64,000 bases of DNA from Streptomyces monomycini. Lineage in GTDB: Bacteria > Actinomycetota > Actinomycetes > Streptomycetales > Streptomycetaceae. The notes under the pieces are model-generated. The model saw nothing but the letters and a program-made list of their open reading frames with translations, ran no database searches and was not told where the DNA came from. Below, one piece after another: positions 42,385 to 49,816 of the stretch. Position 1 is the first letter of the stretch. The number at the start of each line of letters is the position of its first letter. The stretch is from positions 41,791 to 105,790 of the forward strand of contig NZ_JAFIQY010000029.1 in NCBI RefSeq assembly GCF_022271435.1, read 5' to 3'. A program made the position numbers and the translations under genes.

Positions 42385-42819
42385 CTACCGTGTGCGCAAT
42401 GCCGCCACCACGTCGACTTCCAGCAGGTACTCAGGTGCGAAGAGGGCGGCGACGCCCACCAGTGTGCTCGCCGGCGCCTCCGTGGTGCCCGCGCGCAGCG
42501 GGCCGAAGATGTCAGGGAGCAAGGCGGGGGTGTAGTCCACCACGTAGACGGTTTCCTTGATGATGTCGTCCCGGGTGGCGCCGACCGCCGCGAGGGCCGA
42601 TTCCAGGTTGCGGGCTATCTGGGCGGCCTGTGCCGCGTGATCGCCGGGTCCGAAGGGCCGTCCGTCGGCGTCCCGGGCGACCTGGCCCGACAGGTGGGCC
42701 AGCCGTACGCCTTCGGTGACGACGACTTGGCTGATCAAGGGTGTCGGGGTGGGTACGGCGGGGGGATTGAGGCGTCGTGGAGGCGTGCCGGCGCCGCCCT
42801 CCCGGGGCCCGGGGTTCAC
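42385..42819 (-). CDS. RidA family protein
   Basis: The 144-aa protein carries the RidA/YjgF pattern: LAHLSGQVARDADGRPFGPG, AAQIARNLESALAAVGAT, VVDYTPALLPDIF and a C-terminal FAPEYLLEVDVVA. RidA enzymes hydrolyse reactive imines; several relatives act in aromatic catabolism. The usual catalytic Arg is not evident in the final part, so it may be of a diverged subgroup. GTG start overlaps the monooxygenase stop (GTGA), giving a coupled pair. Confidence 0.85.
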   Translation of the reverse strand: MNPGPREGGAGTPPRRLNPPAVPTPTPLISQVVVTEGVRLAHLSGQVARDADGRPFGPGDHAAQAAQIARNLESALAAVGATRDDIIKETVYVVDYTPALLPDIFGPLRAGTTEAPASTLVGVAALFAPEYLLEVDVVAALRTR

Positions 42820-44327
42820 GACGGCGTGCCCGCCCAGGCCGTGAGCGCCTCGTGCCGTTCGGCCCGGCGGGCGCGGGCGTCGGCGGTACGGGTGGCCCAG
42901 GCCACGTGGCCGTCGGGGCGTACGAGGATCTCGGTCACGCCGTCCAGGTCGGGGTGGGTGTCCCGAGTGGTGACGGCGACGGGGGTGACGCGCGTACCCC
43001 AGCCCGCGGTGACCGTCTCCCCGAGCTCCGGAGCGTCGCCCGCGAGGTCGAGGTGCACGTACCGGCCAGCCGGGAGGAGTTCGTACACCCGTACCGCCTC
43101 CGACCCGGCGGCGGTCAGGCCGATGTCCGGCATCCGGCGGCCCACCAGCGGGTCGGCTCCGGGAGTGGTCGGCGGGTAGGCCGTCCCGATGGCGGAGACC
43201 CTGGCGGCGAGGGTGCGGTTGACCTGGGGCATGCCGAGGAGTTCGTCGAAGAGGGTGCGGAGGGCCGTGGCGGGGCGCTGATACTGCGGTACGAGGGTCA
43301 GTTCGGCCAGCAGGGTCTGGATCTCGGTGTTCTCGGTGACCATCTGCCCGACGGGGCGGCGTTCCGTGTCGTAGCTGTCCAGGAGGCCGGGCGGGGCCCA
43401 GCCGTTGATCTCGGCGGCCAGTTTCCAGCCGAGGTTCATGGCGTCCTGGAGGCCGGTGTTGAGGCCCTGGCCCGCCGCGGGGAAGTGGATGTGGGCGGCG
43501 TCGCCCGCCAGGAGGACGCGCCCGGCGCGGTAGCTCTCGGCGAGGCGGGTGGCGTTGCCGAAGCGGGAGAGCCAGCGGGGTTCGGCGACGCCGCAGTCGG
43601 AGCCGCAGAGCCGGGTCAGGGATTCGCGGAACTCCTCCAGGCTCACGGGTTCGCCGGCCGGCACGCGCATGCGTTCCGGGTCGATGTAGACGAGCCGGAC
43701 GATGCCGTCCTCCATCGGGGCGACCAGCACGCCTCGCGCGCGGGCGGCGTCGAGGGCGGCGGGGTCGGTGACCGCGAAGTCGCCGAGTACGCCGGTCAGG
43801 GACTCGTCCGTACCCGGGAAGGCGATGCCCGCGGCCTGCCGTACGACGCTGCGTCCGCCATCGCAGCCGACGACGTAACGGGCCCGTATCGTCGCGACGC
43901 TGCCGTCCCGGCCGCGCACCTTGACCTCGGCCCCGTCGCCGTCCTGGCTCAGCCCGTCGACTTCGTACCCCCGCTCGATCACCACACCAAGCTCCCTGGC
44001 GCGCTCCGCCAGCAGCGCCTCGGTGTGCGCCTGGGCGAGGAACAGCGTGTAGCCGTGCCGGGAGTCCAGTACGGAGAAGTCGAGGTGGGTGGGGAGCTGG
44101 GCGAAGTGCCAGCCGGGCACGGGCCGGCCGAGCGGGAGGAAGCGGTCGAGCAGTCCGCGCTGGTCCATCAGCTCCACGCTGCGCGGGTGCAGGCTCAGGG
44201 CCCGCGAGTCGCGCTGCGGTGCGGTACGGCGCTCGAAGACACGGGTGCGTACGCCGGCCAGCGCCAGTTCGCAGGCGAGCAGCAGGCCGGTCGGTCCTGC
44301 GCCCACGACAGCCACATCAACGTTCAT
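42816..44327 (-). CDS. FAD-dependent aromatic monooxygenase (rifampicin-monooxygenase-like)
   Basis: The 503-aa class A flavoprotein hydroxylase has VAVVGAGPTGLLLA (Rossmann), YVVGCDGGRSVVR (DG motif) and LLAGDAAHIHFPAAGQGLN (GD motif). A C-terminal thioredoxin-like part follows (VYELLPAGRYVHLDL, VTEILVRPDGHVAWA). Sequence and TetR-divergent context resemble rifampicin monooxygenases and related antibiotic-inactivating enzymes. ATG 44327 has AGAGAGG upstream; GTG 44336 is the alternative. It is likely repressed by the divergent TetR protein through the nested palindromes. Confidence 0.9.
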   Translation of the reverse strand: MNVDVAVVGAGPTGLLLACELALAGVRTRVFERRTAPQRDSRALSLHPRSVELMDQRGLLDRFLPLGRPVPGWHFAQLPTHLDFSVLDSRHGYTLFLAQAHTEALLAERARELGVVIERGYEVDGLSQDGDGAEVKVRGRDGSVATIRARYVVGCDGGRSVVRQAAGIAFPGTDESLTGVLGDFAVTDPAALDAARARGVLVAPMEDGIVRLVYIDPERMRVPAGEPVSLEEFRESLTRLCGSDCGVAEPRWLSRFGNATRLAESYRAGRVLLAGDAAHIHFPAAGQGLNTGLQDAMNLGWKLAAEINGWAPPGLLDSYDTERRPVGQMVTENTEIQTLLAELTLVPQYQRPATALRTLFDELLGMPQVNRTLAARVSAIGTAYPPTTPGADPLVGRRMPDIGLTAAGSEAVRVYELLPAGRYVHLDLAGDAPELGETVTAGWGTRVTPVAVTTRDTHPDLDGVTEILVRPDGHVAWATRTADARARRAERHEALTAWAGTPS

Positions 44328-44348
44328 CGGAGACACCTCTCTATTTAA

Positions 44349-44377
44349 TGAACAGTGTTCACGTGAACAACGTTCAC
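44349..44377. promoter_or_regulatory. Three overlapping palindromes: TetR operator region
   Basis: TGAACAGTGTTCA (44349-44361), GTTCACGTGAAC (44357-44368) and GTGAACAACGTTCAC (44363-44377) are each perfectly symmetric and share arms. A -10-like TATAGT (44378-44383) follows, 7 nt before the TetR ATG, suggesting a leaderless TetR transcript. The site covers both divergent promoters. Confidence 0.8.
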
Positions 44378-44390
44378 TATAGTGAGGCCC

Positions 44391-45089
44391 ATGAGCTCTC
44401 CGTCAAGCCCGGCCCGCGGCCGCCCCGCCCGACTCGACCGCGCCCGTACCCTGCAAACGGCACTCGACCTGCTCGATCAGTCGGGCCTCGACGCACTGAC
44501 CATGCGCCGGCTCGCCGACGCGATGGGCGTACAAGCGGGCGCCCTGTACCGCTATTTCGCGACCAAGCAGGATCTGCTCACCGCCATGGCGGAGCGGATG
44601 ATGGAGGGCGCCGCCGAGGCCGCCGCCACCACATCAGCGGCCACTGCGGACGGCGGCGACTGGAGCGAGCGGCTGACCGCCCTAGCCCGCGCCGCGCGCA
44701 GCGCCCTGCTCGCCCACCGCGACGGCGCGCGCGTCTTCGCCGGTACGCATGCGACCGGCGAGAGCGTCCTCGGCTTCGCCGACGCGTTCGTGGGAGTCCT
44801 GCGCAAGGCGGGTTTCGGCGACGACGCGGCGGCCCGGGCGCTCTACACGGTCGTCAACTACACCGTGGGCCACACCCTGGAGGAACAGGCGGCCCTCCAG
44901 GCGCAGGACGGCGACCAAGAGGGCGCGGGAGCACTGCGCGACGCGGTATCCGTCGGGACGTACCCCCACCTCAGCGCCACCCTGCCCGCCCTGACCAGCA
45001 CAGACTTCACCGGGCTCTTCGAATTCGGCCTCGACCTGATCGTCGGGGGGCTGCGGGCACGGCACGCGCCGCCGCCGACAGGGAAATGA
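44391..45089 (+). CDS. TetR-family repressor
   Basis: The 232-aa protein has the TetR HTH (ALTMRRLADAMGVQAGALYR, YFATKQDLLTAM) and a TetR_C-like ligand domain that resembles the TetR/TetR_C_1 class (LLAHRDGARVFAGTHATG, LYTVVNYTVGHTLEEQAA). It probably represses itself and the monooxygenase-RidA pair, released by their antibiotic-like substrate. ATG 44391 is taken because a -10 box is immediately upstream; GTG 44382 overlaps that box. Confidence 0.9.
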   Translation: MSSPSSPARGRPARLDRARTLQTALDLLDQSGLDALTMRRLADAMGVQAGALYRYFATKQDLLTAMAERMMEGAAEAAATTSAATADGGDWSERLTALARAARSALLAHRDGARVFAGTHATGESVLGFADAFVGVLRKAGFGDDAAARALYTVVNYTVGHTLEEQAALQAQDGDQEGAGALRDAVSVGTYPHLSATLPALTSTDFTGLFEFGLDLIVGGLRARHAPPPTGK

Positions 45090-45106
45090 TCACGCAGACC
45101 GGCCGC

Positions 45107-46234
45107 TCACCTCGCCGGCCAAGTGATGCGCTGCCCGCCCGGCCCGACCGTGATGCCGAACCGCTCCAGGGGCGGCGAACCGTCGGCCCGCCAGCGCTGT
45201 ACGTGCTCCTCCACGGCGTCCCACAACCGCGCCGGGCCTCCCTGGCGTACCAGCGAACGGCCCCCGTCCGGGCGGAGGGCCGCCCATGCCCCGTCCGCGA
45301 CATCCAGCAGAACCTGCTCGGCACTGCCGTCCTCACGCTTCAAGGTGAAGTGCTGAGCGCGAGGCACCGCAAGCTGGGCGACGAACCGCGCGGTCCAGTC
45401 GTCCAGCACCTCGCGTGCGGCCAGGCGGGTGGGGTTCTCGTCGGAGCCGTCCAGGTCGGGCAGACAGCCGAGCGGGGGCGGCTGGTGCGTGCGGGCGAGC
45501 ATGAAGGAGATCCCGCCGCCGAGGAAGCGGCCGCGCGCAACACCCTCACCGACGGTGAGGCAGGCCAATTCGGAGGCGTACAGCCAGCCGGACACGGTGG
45601 CCAGGATCCGGCCGCCCGGGCGGGTCTGCTCGACCCAGTCGCCGGGCACCTCCAGAACTCCGCAGGTGGCGATCGTCCGGTCGTACGGCGCCGAGGGCCC
45701 GTACCCGGCCAGGCCGTCCCCGACGACGAGCTCGGGGGCGTATCCGCACGTGCCGAGCGCGACCCGGGCCCGGGTCAGCACATCCGGATCCACCTCGACG
45801 GTGGTGACGCGGTCGGCGCCGAGCCGGTGGCACAGCAATGCGGTGGAGTAGCCGGTGCCGGTGCCGACCTCCAGCACCCGGTGGCCGTCGGCGGCCTGGA
45901 GTTCTTCGAGCATGCGCAGCACCAGGCCCGGCATGGTGCTGGAGGACGTGGGGGCCCGGCAGATCTCACCCCGGACGTCGGCCGGGACGATGGTGCCGGC
46001 CACCTGCGTGACCAGGGAGTCGTCGCGGTAGCAGCGCTCCAGCCAGGTGGTGTCGTCGGGCAGCACCGGCCGCCACCAGGTCGGCGAGGAGCCGGAGACC
46101 CGCTCGAAGAAGCCGCCGCGCAGGAACTCGTGCCTCGGCACCGCTTCGGCCGCCGCCCGCCACCGGGCCGTACGGAGATGTCCGGCCTTCGTGAGCCGAC
46201 GGACCAGATCCGCCCGCAGCTCGTCGTCCTTCAC
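45107..46234 (-). CDS. PCMT-like methyltransferase of a graspetide type (second copy, orphan)
   Basis: The 375-aa protein has the protein-L-isoaspartate methyltransferase core: VLEVGTGTGYSTALLCHRL with TTVEVDPDVL and a C-terminal extension of about 170 residues. It is clearly homologous, end to end, to the 47959-49098 protein. In graspetide loci these enzymes methylate an Asp of the modified precursor, giving aspartimide. Its GTG start overlaps the stop of a broken ATP-grasp ligase remnant (GTGA), showing the gene once sat behind a ligase. No precursor gene is next to it, so it may be orphaned or act on the neighbouring precursor. Confidence 0.85.
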   Translation of the reverse strand: MKDDELRADLVRRLTKAGHLRTARWRAAAEAVPRHEFLRGGFFERVSGSSPTWWRPVLPDDTTWLERCYRDDSLVTQVAGTIVPADVRGEICRAPTSSSTMPGLVLRMLEELQAADGHRVLEVGTGTGYSTALLCHRLGADRVTTVEVDPDVLTRARVALGTCGYAPELVVGDGLAGYGPSAPYDRTIATCGVLEVPGDWVEQTRPGGRILATVSGWLYASELACLTVGEGVARGRFLGGGISFMLARTHQPPPLGCLPDLDGSDENPTRLAAREVLDDWTARFVAQLAVPRAQHFTLKREDGSAEQVLLDVADGAWAALRPDGGRSLVRQGGPARLWDAVEEHVQRWRADGSPPLERFGITVGPGGQRITWPAR

Positions 46235-46491
46235 GCTGTGACTCTCCTCTCCAGCAGGCCGGCCATGGCCGCCACCATGGGCAGACCGGTCTCGGGCTCC
46301 AGCCAGGCGCCCTCGTGCTGGGAGTCGGGGCGGGCGCCGGGTTGCTCCTGGGCGGTGGCGCTTTGACCGACGGCGTCGGTGACGAGACTCCGGGCGTCAG
46401 AGTTCTCGTAAAGAAAGGTGCGGGAGACGCCTGTTCGACAGACGACGACAGCGACAGAGACGAGCGCCTTCTGTCGCCTCGGTCTCCGCGT
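46231..46491 (-). pseudogene. Chimeric fossil: ATP-grasp ligase 3' end fused to a DUF6262-like fragment
   Basis: A minus-strand frame is open for 86 codons with no usable start. Its last part (nt about 46231-46310) reads AWLEPETGLPMVAAMAGLL, which matches the C-terminal W-L-E-x-x-T-G-L-P-I pattern of graspetide ATP-grasp ligases and ends GTGA-coupled to the methyltransferase gene. The upstream part (nt about 46311-46490) reads CRTGVSRTFLYENSDARSLV, like the helix-turn-helix of DUF6262 proteins that accompany tyrosine recombinases in actinobacterial transposons. The ligase body is missing. Confidence 0.6.
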
Positions 46492-46742
46492 TCAACCTTC
46501 TACCCCCGGTTCCCACCACCCCAACCCCGCGAGCGCCATACCGGGGTGTGACGACCGCATGCGGCCCCAGCGCATGAGCCGTTGAGTGCGTGTGGACGCT
46601 CTGTCCGGACGGACGCACCTTCGCCATGCTGTTGTCCGTTGGAGTACGCGGTACCGCTGAGGGCCCGACGCGACGGGCACTACCCGGAGCGCACCCCCTG
46701 TGATGCGGTCGCCGGCGTCGTGCATGATCTCGGAGGCACACC

Positions 46743-46997
46743 TTGAGCGTTCCTGTTCAGGCCCCCTGGGGCCTGTCCCGCATGAAGCCTTACCCCACGT
46801 GCGCGACGGCCTTCACTCCCTCTCGCCTGGTGCTGGACGAGAAGACGCAGACCGTGCGGTGGCTGGAGGTGGACGGCATCGAGCTGCCGACGCTGGACCG
46901 GCACAAGAGGTCGGAGACGTCCAAGGAGACCAACACCACCACGAGCCTCGACAGCAATCCGGACCAGGGGCACGACCAAGAGGGGGACGAGGATTGA
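46743..46997 (+). CDS. tgmA: Graspetide precursor (ATP-grasp-modified RiPP, TgmA type)
   Basis: The 84-aa peptide has the TgmA leader pattern: APWGLSRMKPYP, then SRLVLDEKTQTVRWLEVDG. The C-terminal 30 residues are rich in Thr/Ser (ETSKETNTTTSLDS) and Asp/Glu (DQGHDQEGDED), the donors and acceptors for side-chain ester or amide rings. TTG 46743 was chosen because GGAGG lies 6 nt upstream and the leader then begins normally. The stop overlaps the ligase start. The exact ring pattern cannot be read from sequence. Confidence 0.9.
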   Translation: MSVPVQAPWGLSRMKPYPTCATAFTPSRLVLDEKTQTVRWLEVDGIELPTLDRHKRSETSKETNTTTSLDSNPDQGHDQEGDED

Positions 46998-47962
46998 CCG
47001 GCGGGCAGTTACCGGTCCTCGTCGTCACCCGCCTCGATGACGTGACCGCCGACGTGGTGATCGCTCACCTCAACCGGCGAAGCGTGCCGGTGGTCCGTAT
47101 CGACCCAGGAGACTTTCCTGAGACGGTCGCTCTGAGCGCCCGCATGGGCGGGAAGGGAGTCGGTGGGCGCCTGCGTACCGCGTCCCGGACGACGGACCTA
47201 GGGCAGGTGCGGTCGGTGTACTGGCGTCGGCCTCGCCCGTACACCGCCGCCGGGGGCTTGGACGAGCAGGTCCGTACCTGGTGCGTCACCCAGGCCCGCT
47301 ACGGGCTGGGCGGTGTCCTGGCGGCCCTGCCTGGCGCCCACTACGTCAACCACCCGTGGCGCAACCGCGACGCCGAGTACAAGCCGGTCCAGCTCACCAC
47401 CGCGCTCCAGTGCGGCCTGGTCATTCCGCCCACCCTCATCACCAACGAGCCGGCCGAGGCACAAAAGTTCGCCCGCGAGTACGGCCCGGTGATCTACAAG
47501 CCGCTGCGCCACACCGACTTCACCGGACCCGACGACCGCCCGCTGACCGTCTGGGTGGAGAACGTAGCCGCCGACGAGCTGCACGATGGCGTGTCCCACA
47601 CCGCACACCTGTTCCAGCAGCGCATCGACTCCGTCGCCGACCTACGCCTGACCGTCATCGGGGAGCGCATGTTCGCCGTGCGCATCGGTGGTGCCCCGGG
47701 GAAGGACTGGCGCCGCCACTACGACGAGCTGATCTACACCCTCATCGACACCCCGCCCGAACTCGTCACGGGCGTGCGCGCCTACATGGACGCCTTCGGC
47801 CTGGTCTTCGGCGCCTTCGACTTCGGCCTCGACTCCGACGAGCGGCCGTGGATGTACGAATGCAACCCGAACGGCCAGTGGGCGTTCTGCGGCGACACCA
47901 TCACCGAACGGATCGCCACCGCCCTGGCCGACTACCTCCAGTACGCAGGGGAAGTCCCGTGA
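46994..47962 (+). CDS. tgmB: Graspetide ATP-grasp ligase (TgmB type)
   Basis: The 322-aa enzyme has the ATP-grasp maturase layout: an N-terminal Rossmann-like pre-domain (PVLVVTRLDDVTADVVIAHL), YWRRPRPY, YVNHPWRNRDAEYKPVQL, the ATP-binding GPVIYKPLRH, FQQRIDSVADLRLTVIGERM, and the metal-binding Asp/Glu/Asn in FDFGLDSDERPWMYECNPNG. It would activate precursor Asp/Glu side chains as acyl phosphates and close rings with Ser/Thr/Lys. TTG 46994 overlaps the precursor stop (TTGA) with GAGGGGG upstream. The C-terminus lacks the usual W-L-E-x-x-T-G-L-P end. Confidence 0.93.
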   Translation: MTGGQLPVLVVTRLDDVTADVVIAHLNRRSVPVVRIDPGDFPETVALSARMGGKGVGGRLRTASRTTDLGQVRSVYWRRPRPYTAAGGLDEQVRTWCVTQARYGLGGVLAALPGAHYVNHPWRNRDAEYKPVQLTTALQCGLVIPPTLITNEPAEAQKFAREYGPVIYKPLRHTDFTGPDDRPLTVWVENVAADELHDGVSHTAHLFQQRIDSVADLRLTVIGERMFAVRIGGAPGKDWRRHYDELIYTLIDTPPELVTGVRAYMDAFGLVFGAFDFGLDSDERPWMYECNPNGQWAFCGDTITERIATALADYLQYAGEVP

Positions 47963-49098
47963 ACGATCCCGCCGCGCTGCGCCGTGCCCTCGCCGACCAG
48001 GTCGCCGCCGCGAGCCCGCCACCTGATCCGGTCTGGATCGCGGCGCTTGCCGCAGTGCCCCGCGAACGGTTCATGGGTCCCTCCGTCTACCGACCCGCCC
48101 CGTCCGGCTGGGAACCCGTCCACCGTGCCCATCTCGGCGAAGAAGAGTGGCTGCGCATGGTCTTCACCGACCAGACCTGGGTGACGCAGGTCGATGGCGT
48201 GGACGCGGCCGACGCTCCGGGCCCGGTGACGGGCATCCCCACCTCTTCCGGCACCCGGCCCACTCTGGTCGTACGCACCCTGCACGCCGCCGGGCTGCGC
48301 TCCGGCGACAAGGTGCTGGAGATCGGCACAGGCACCGGCTACTCCACCGCACTCCTGTGCCACCGCCTGGGCCATGACCACGTCGTCAGCGTCGAGTACG
48401 ACACCGGCGTCGCCCGCCGCGCCGCCACGCGTCTGCACACGGCCGGCTACGCACCCACCCTCATCCAGGGCGACGGACTGCGCGGGCATCAGGAAGCCGC
48501 CGAATACGACGCCGTTGTGGCCACTTGCTCCGTTCGCACCATCCCTCGCTCCTGGATTTTTCAGATCACCGACACCGGGAGCATCACCTGCACCCTCAGC
48601 GGCTGGATGCTCGCCTCCGCCATGATCCGGCTCACCCTCGATGAGAACGGGGACGCCCACGGCCGCTTCCTGGCCGGCGGCGACTCCGTCTCGTACATGC
48701 TCGCCCGACCCCACGAACGCCCACCACGCCCCACCCTCTACCGCCACCCCGGCGACACCCGGCCCGCCCGCCTCGACCCCAGCTTTCTCGCCGATCCCAC
48801 GGGCCGCTTCGTCGCCCAGCTCGGCGCCCCCTCCGCCGAGCTGGTCATCACCGGCGACAGCTACGTCCTGATCGACGTCGCCACCGGCTCACAAGCTTGG
48901 ACCGAAGGCGGGGGCGCGGACACAACGGTGCATCAGCGCGGCCCCCTGCGCCTGTGGGACCAAGTCGAGGACGCCGTCCTGACCTGGCAGAAGGAAGGTG
49001 CTCCGGAGACCACTGCGTTCGGCATGACGGCCGCTCCCGAAGAGCAGTACGTGTGGCTCGGGAGCCCTGACGGTCCACGCTGGTTCCTGCCTGTGTAG
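47959..49098 (+). CDS. tgmC: PCMT-like methyltransferase of the graspetide operon (TgmC type)
   Basis: The 379-aa enzyme has the PCMT core (VLEIGTGTGYSTALLCHRL, VVSVEYDTGVARRA, YDAVVATCSVRTIP) preceded by VTQVDGVDAADAPGPVTGIP with the T-S-S substrate loop. A C-terminal extension found in RiPP-associated PCMTs follows (GGDSVSYMLARP, TGRFVAQLG). GTG 47959 overlaps the ligase stop (GTGA). It likely methylates an Asp of the cyclised peptide, producing an aspartimide as in fuscimiditide-type graspetides. Confidence 0.9.
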   Translation: MNDPAALRRALADQVAAASPPPDPVWIAALAAVPRERFMGPSVYRPAPSGWEPVHRAHLGEEEWLRMVFTDQTWVTQVDGVDAADAPGPVTGIPTSSGTRPTLVVRTLHAAGLRSGDKVLEIGTGTGYSTALLCHRLGHDHVVSVEYDTGVARRAATRLHTAGYAPTLIQGDGLRGHQEAAEYDAVVATCSVRTIPRSWIFQITDTGSITCTLSGWMLASAMIRLTLDENGDAHGRFLAGGDSVSYMLARPHERPPRPTLYRHPGDTRPARLDPSFLADPTGRFVAQLGAPSAELVITGDSYVLIDVATGSQAWTEGGGADTTVHQRGPLRLWDQVEDAVLTWQKEGAPETTAFGMTAAPEEQYVWLGSPDGPRWFLPV

Positions 49099-49206
49099 AC
49101 CGTGGTGGGAGAGATCAACGAGTGGCCGTGGAGGTCACGGGCCATTGCCCCCGTCATTCCCCCAAGGCCCCACTGACCTGCACCTTTACACCCCCACCCC
49201 ACCCCC

Positions 49207-49236
49207 TTGACCATCGATCTTGCCAACCTTTTAGGT
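49207..49236 (+). promoter_or_regulatory. Possible promoter of the MarR-exporter operon
   Basis: TTGACC (49207-49212) and TTAGGT (49231-49236) are 18 nt apart, about 100 nt before the MarR start and just ahead of a strong inverted repeat. A small palindrome (AACCT-TTT-AGGTT, 49225-49237) overlaps the -10. Confidence 0.5.
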
Positions 49237-49264
49237 TCCTTTACCTCCCCCGCCCCAGAATCGT

Positions 49265-49306
49265 TTGCCTTCAGCAACCAAGTGGTTCTACGGTTGCTCA
49301 AGGCAA
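49265..49306. promoter_or_regulatory. MarR operator: 15-bp inverted repeat
   Basis: TTGCCTTCAGCAACC (49265-49279) and GGTTGCTCAAGGCAA (49292-49306) are reverse complements except for the middle base. Each half also contains TTGC/GCAA signatures typical of MarR sites. It lies between the promoter and the MarR start. Confidence 0.7.
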
Positions 49307-49331
49307 CAAAAGAAGAAGTGCGGAGGTGCCC

Positions 49332-49805
49332 ATGGCCGCTCAGAGTCAGTACGAGGAGCTGGCCCGGCAGCTCAGTGCCATCGGTGCCGTCAAGCGTGAG
49401 ATGGGGCGGATTCTGCCGCCCGACTGCCCGCCCGCCTCGGCCGGTGTGCTCACCCTGCTCGACCGGTACGGCGAGATGCGGATGAGCAAGCTGGCGGAGC
49501 TGCTCGCGATCGACATGTCGGTCACGAGCCGGCACGTGGCCCACGCCGCCGAGCGCGGCTGGATCGAGCGCGAGCCCGACCCGCTGGACAAGCGGTCGCG
49601 GCTGCTGCGGCTGACACCGAGCGGCCGGACGCTCCTCGCGGAGCTCTCCGAGCGCTACACAGCATCACTCGCCCGGTACCTGGACGACTGGTCCGACAGC
49701 GACGTCGGCCGTCTCAACGAATTGCTCGCCAGGCTCCGTACGAGCTTCGGCGACTGCCGGACCCGGGCGCATCACGAACCCACCACCCGCACACCCGCGG
49801 AATGA
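49332..49805 (+). CDS. MarR-family regulator of the exporter operon
   Basis: The 157-aa protein has a MarR winged helix: MRMSKLAELLAIDMSVTSRH (recognition) and REPDPLDKRSRLLRLTPSG (wing with the D-x-R signature). GGAGG lies 5 nt before the ATG. It precedes the DHA2 exporter gene by a few bases and most likely represses this operon through the 49265-49306 repeat, released by a toxic substrate of the pump. Confidence 0.93.
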   Translation: MAAQSQYEELARQLSAIGAVKREMGRILPPDCPPASAGVLTLLDRYGEMRMSKLAELLAIDMSVTSRHVAHAAERGWIEREPDPLDKRSRLLRLTPSGRTLLAELSERYTASLARYLDDWSDSDVGRLNELLARLRTSFGDCRTRAHHEPTTRTPAE

Positions 49806-49816
49806 AAAGGAACTAC

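Noticed and set aside
46315..46551. 78-codon plus-strand frame with a Gly-rich start upstream of the precursor gene
   Set aside because: No ribosome binding site, and the opposite strand carries recognisable ligase and HTH remnants.
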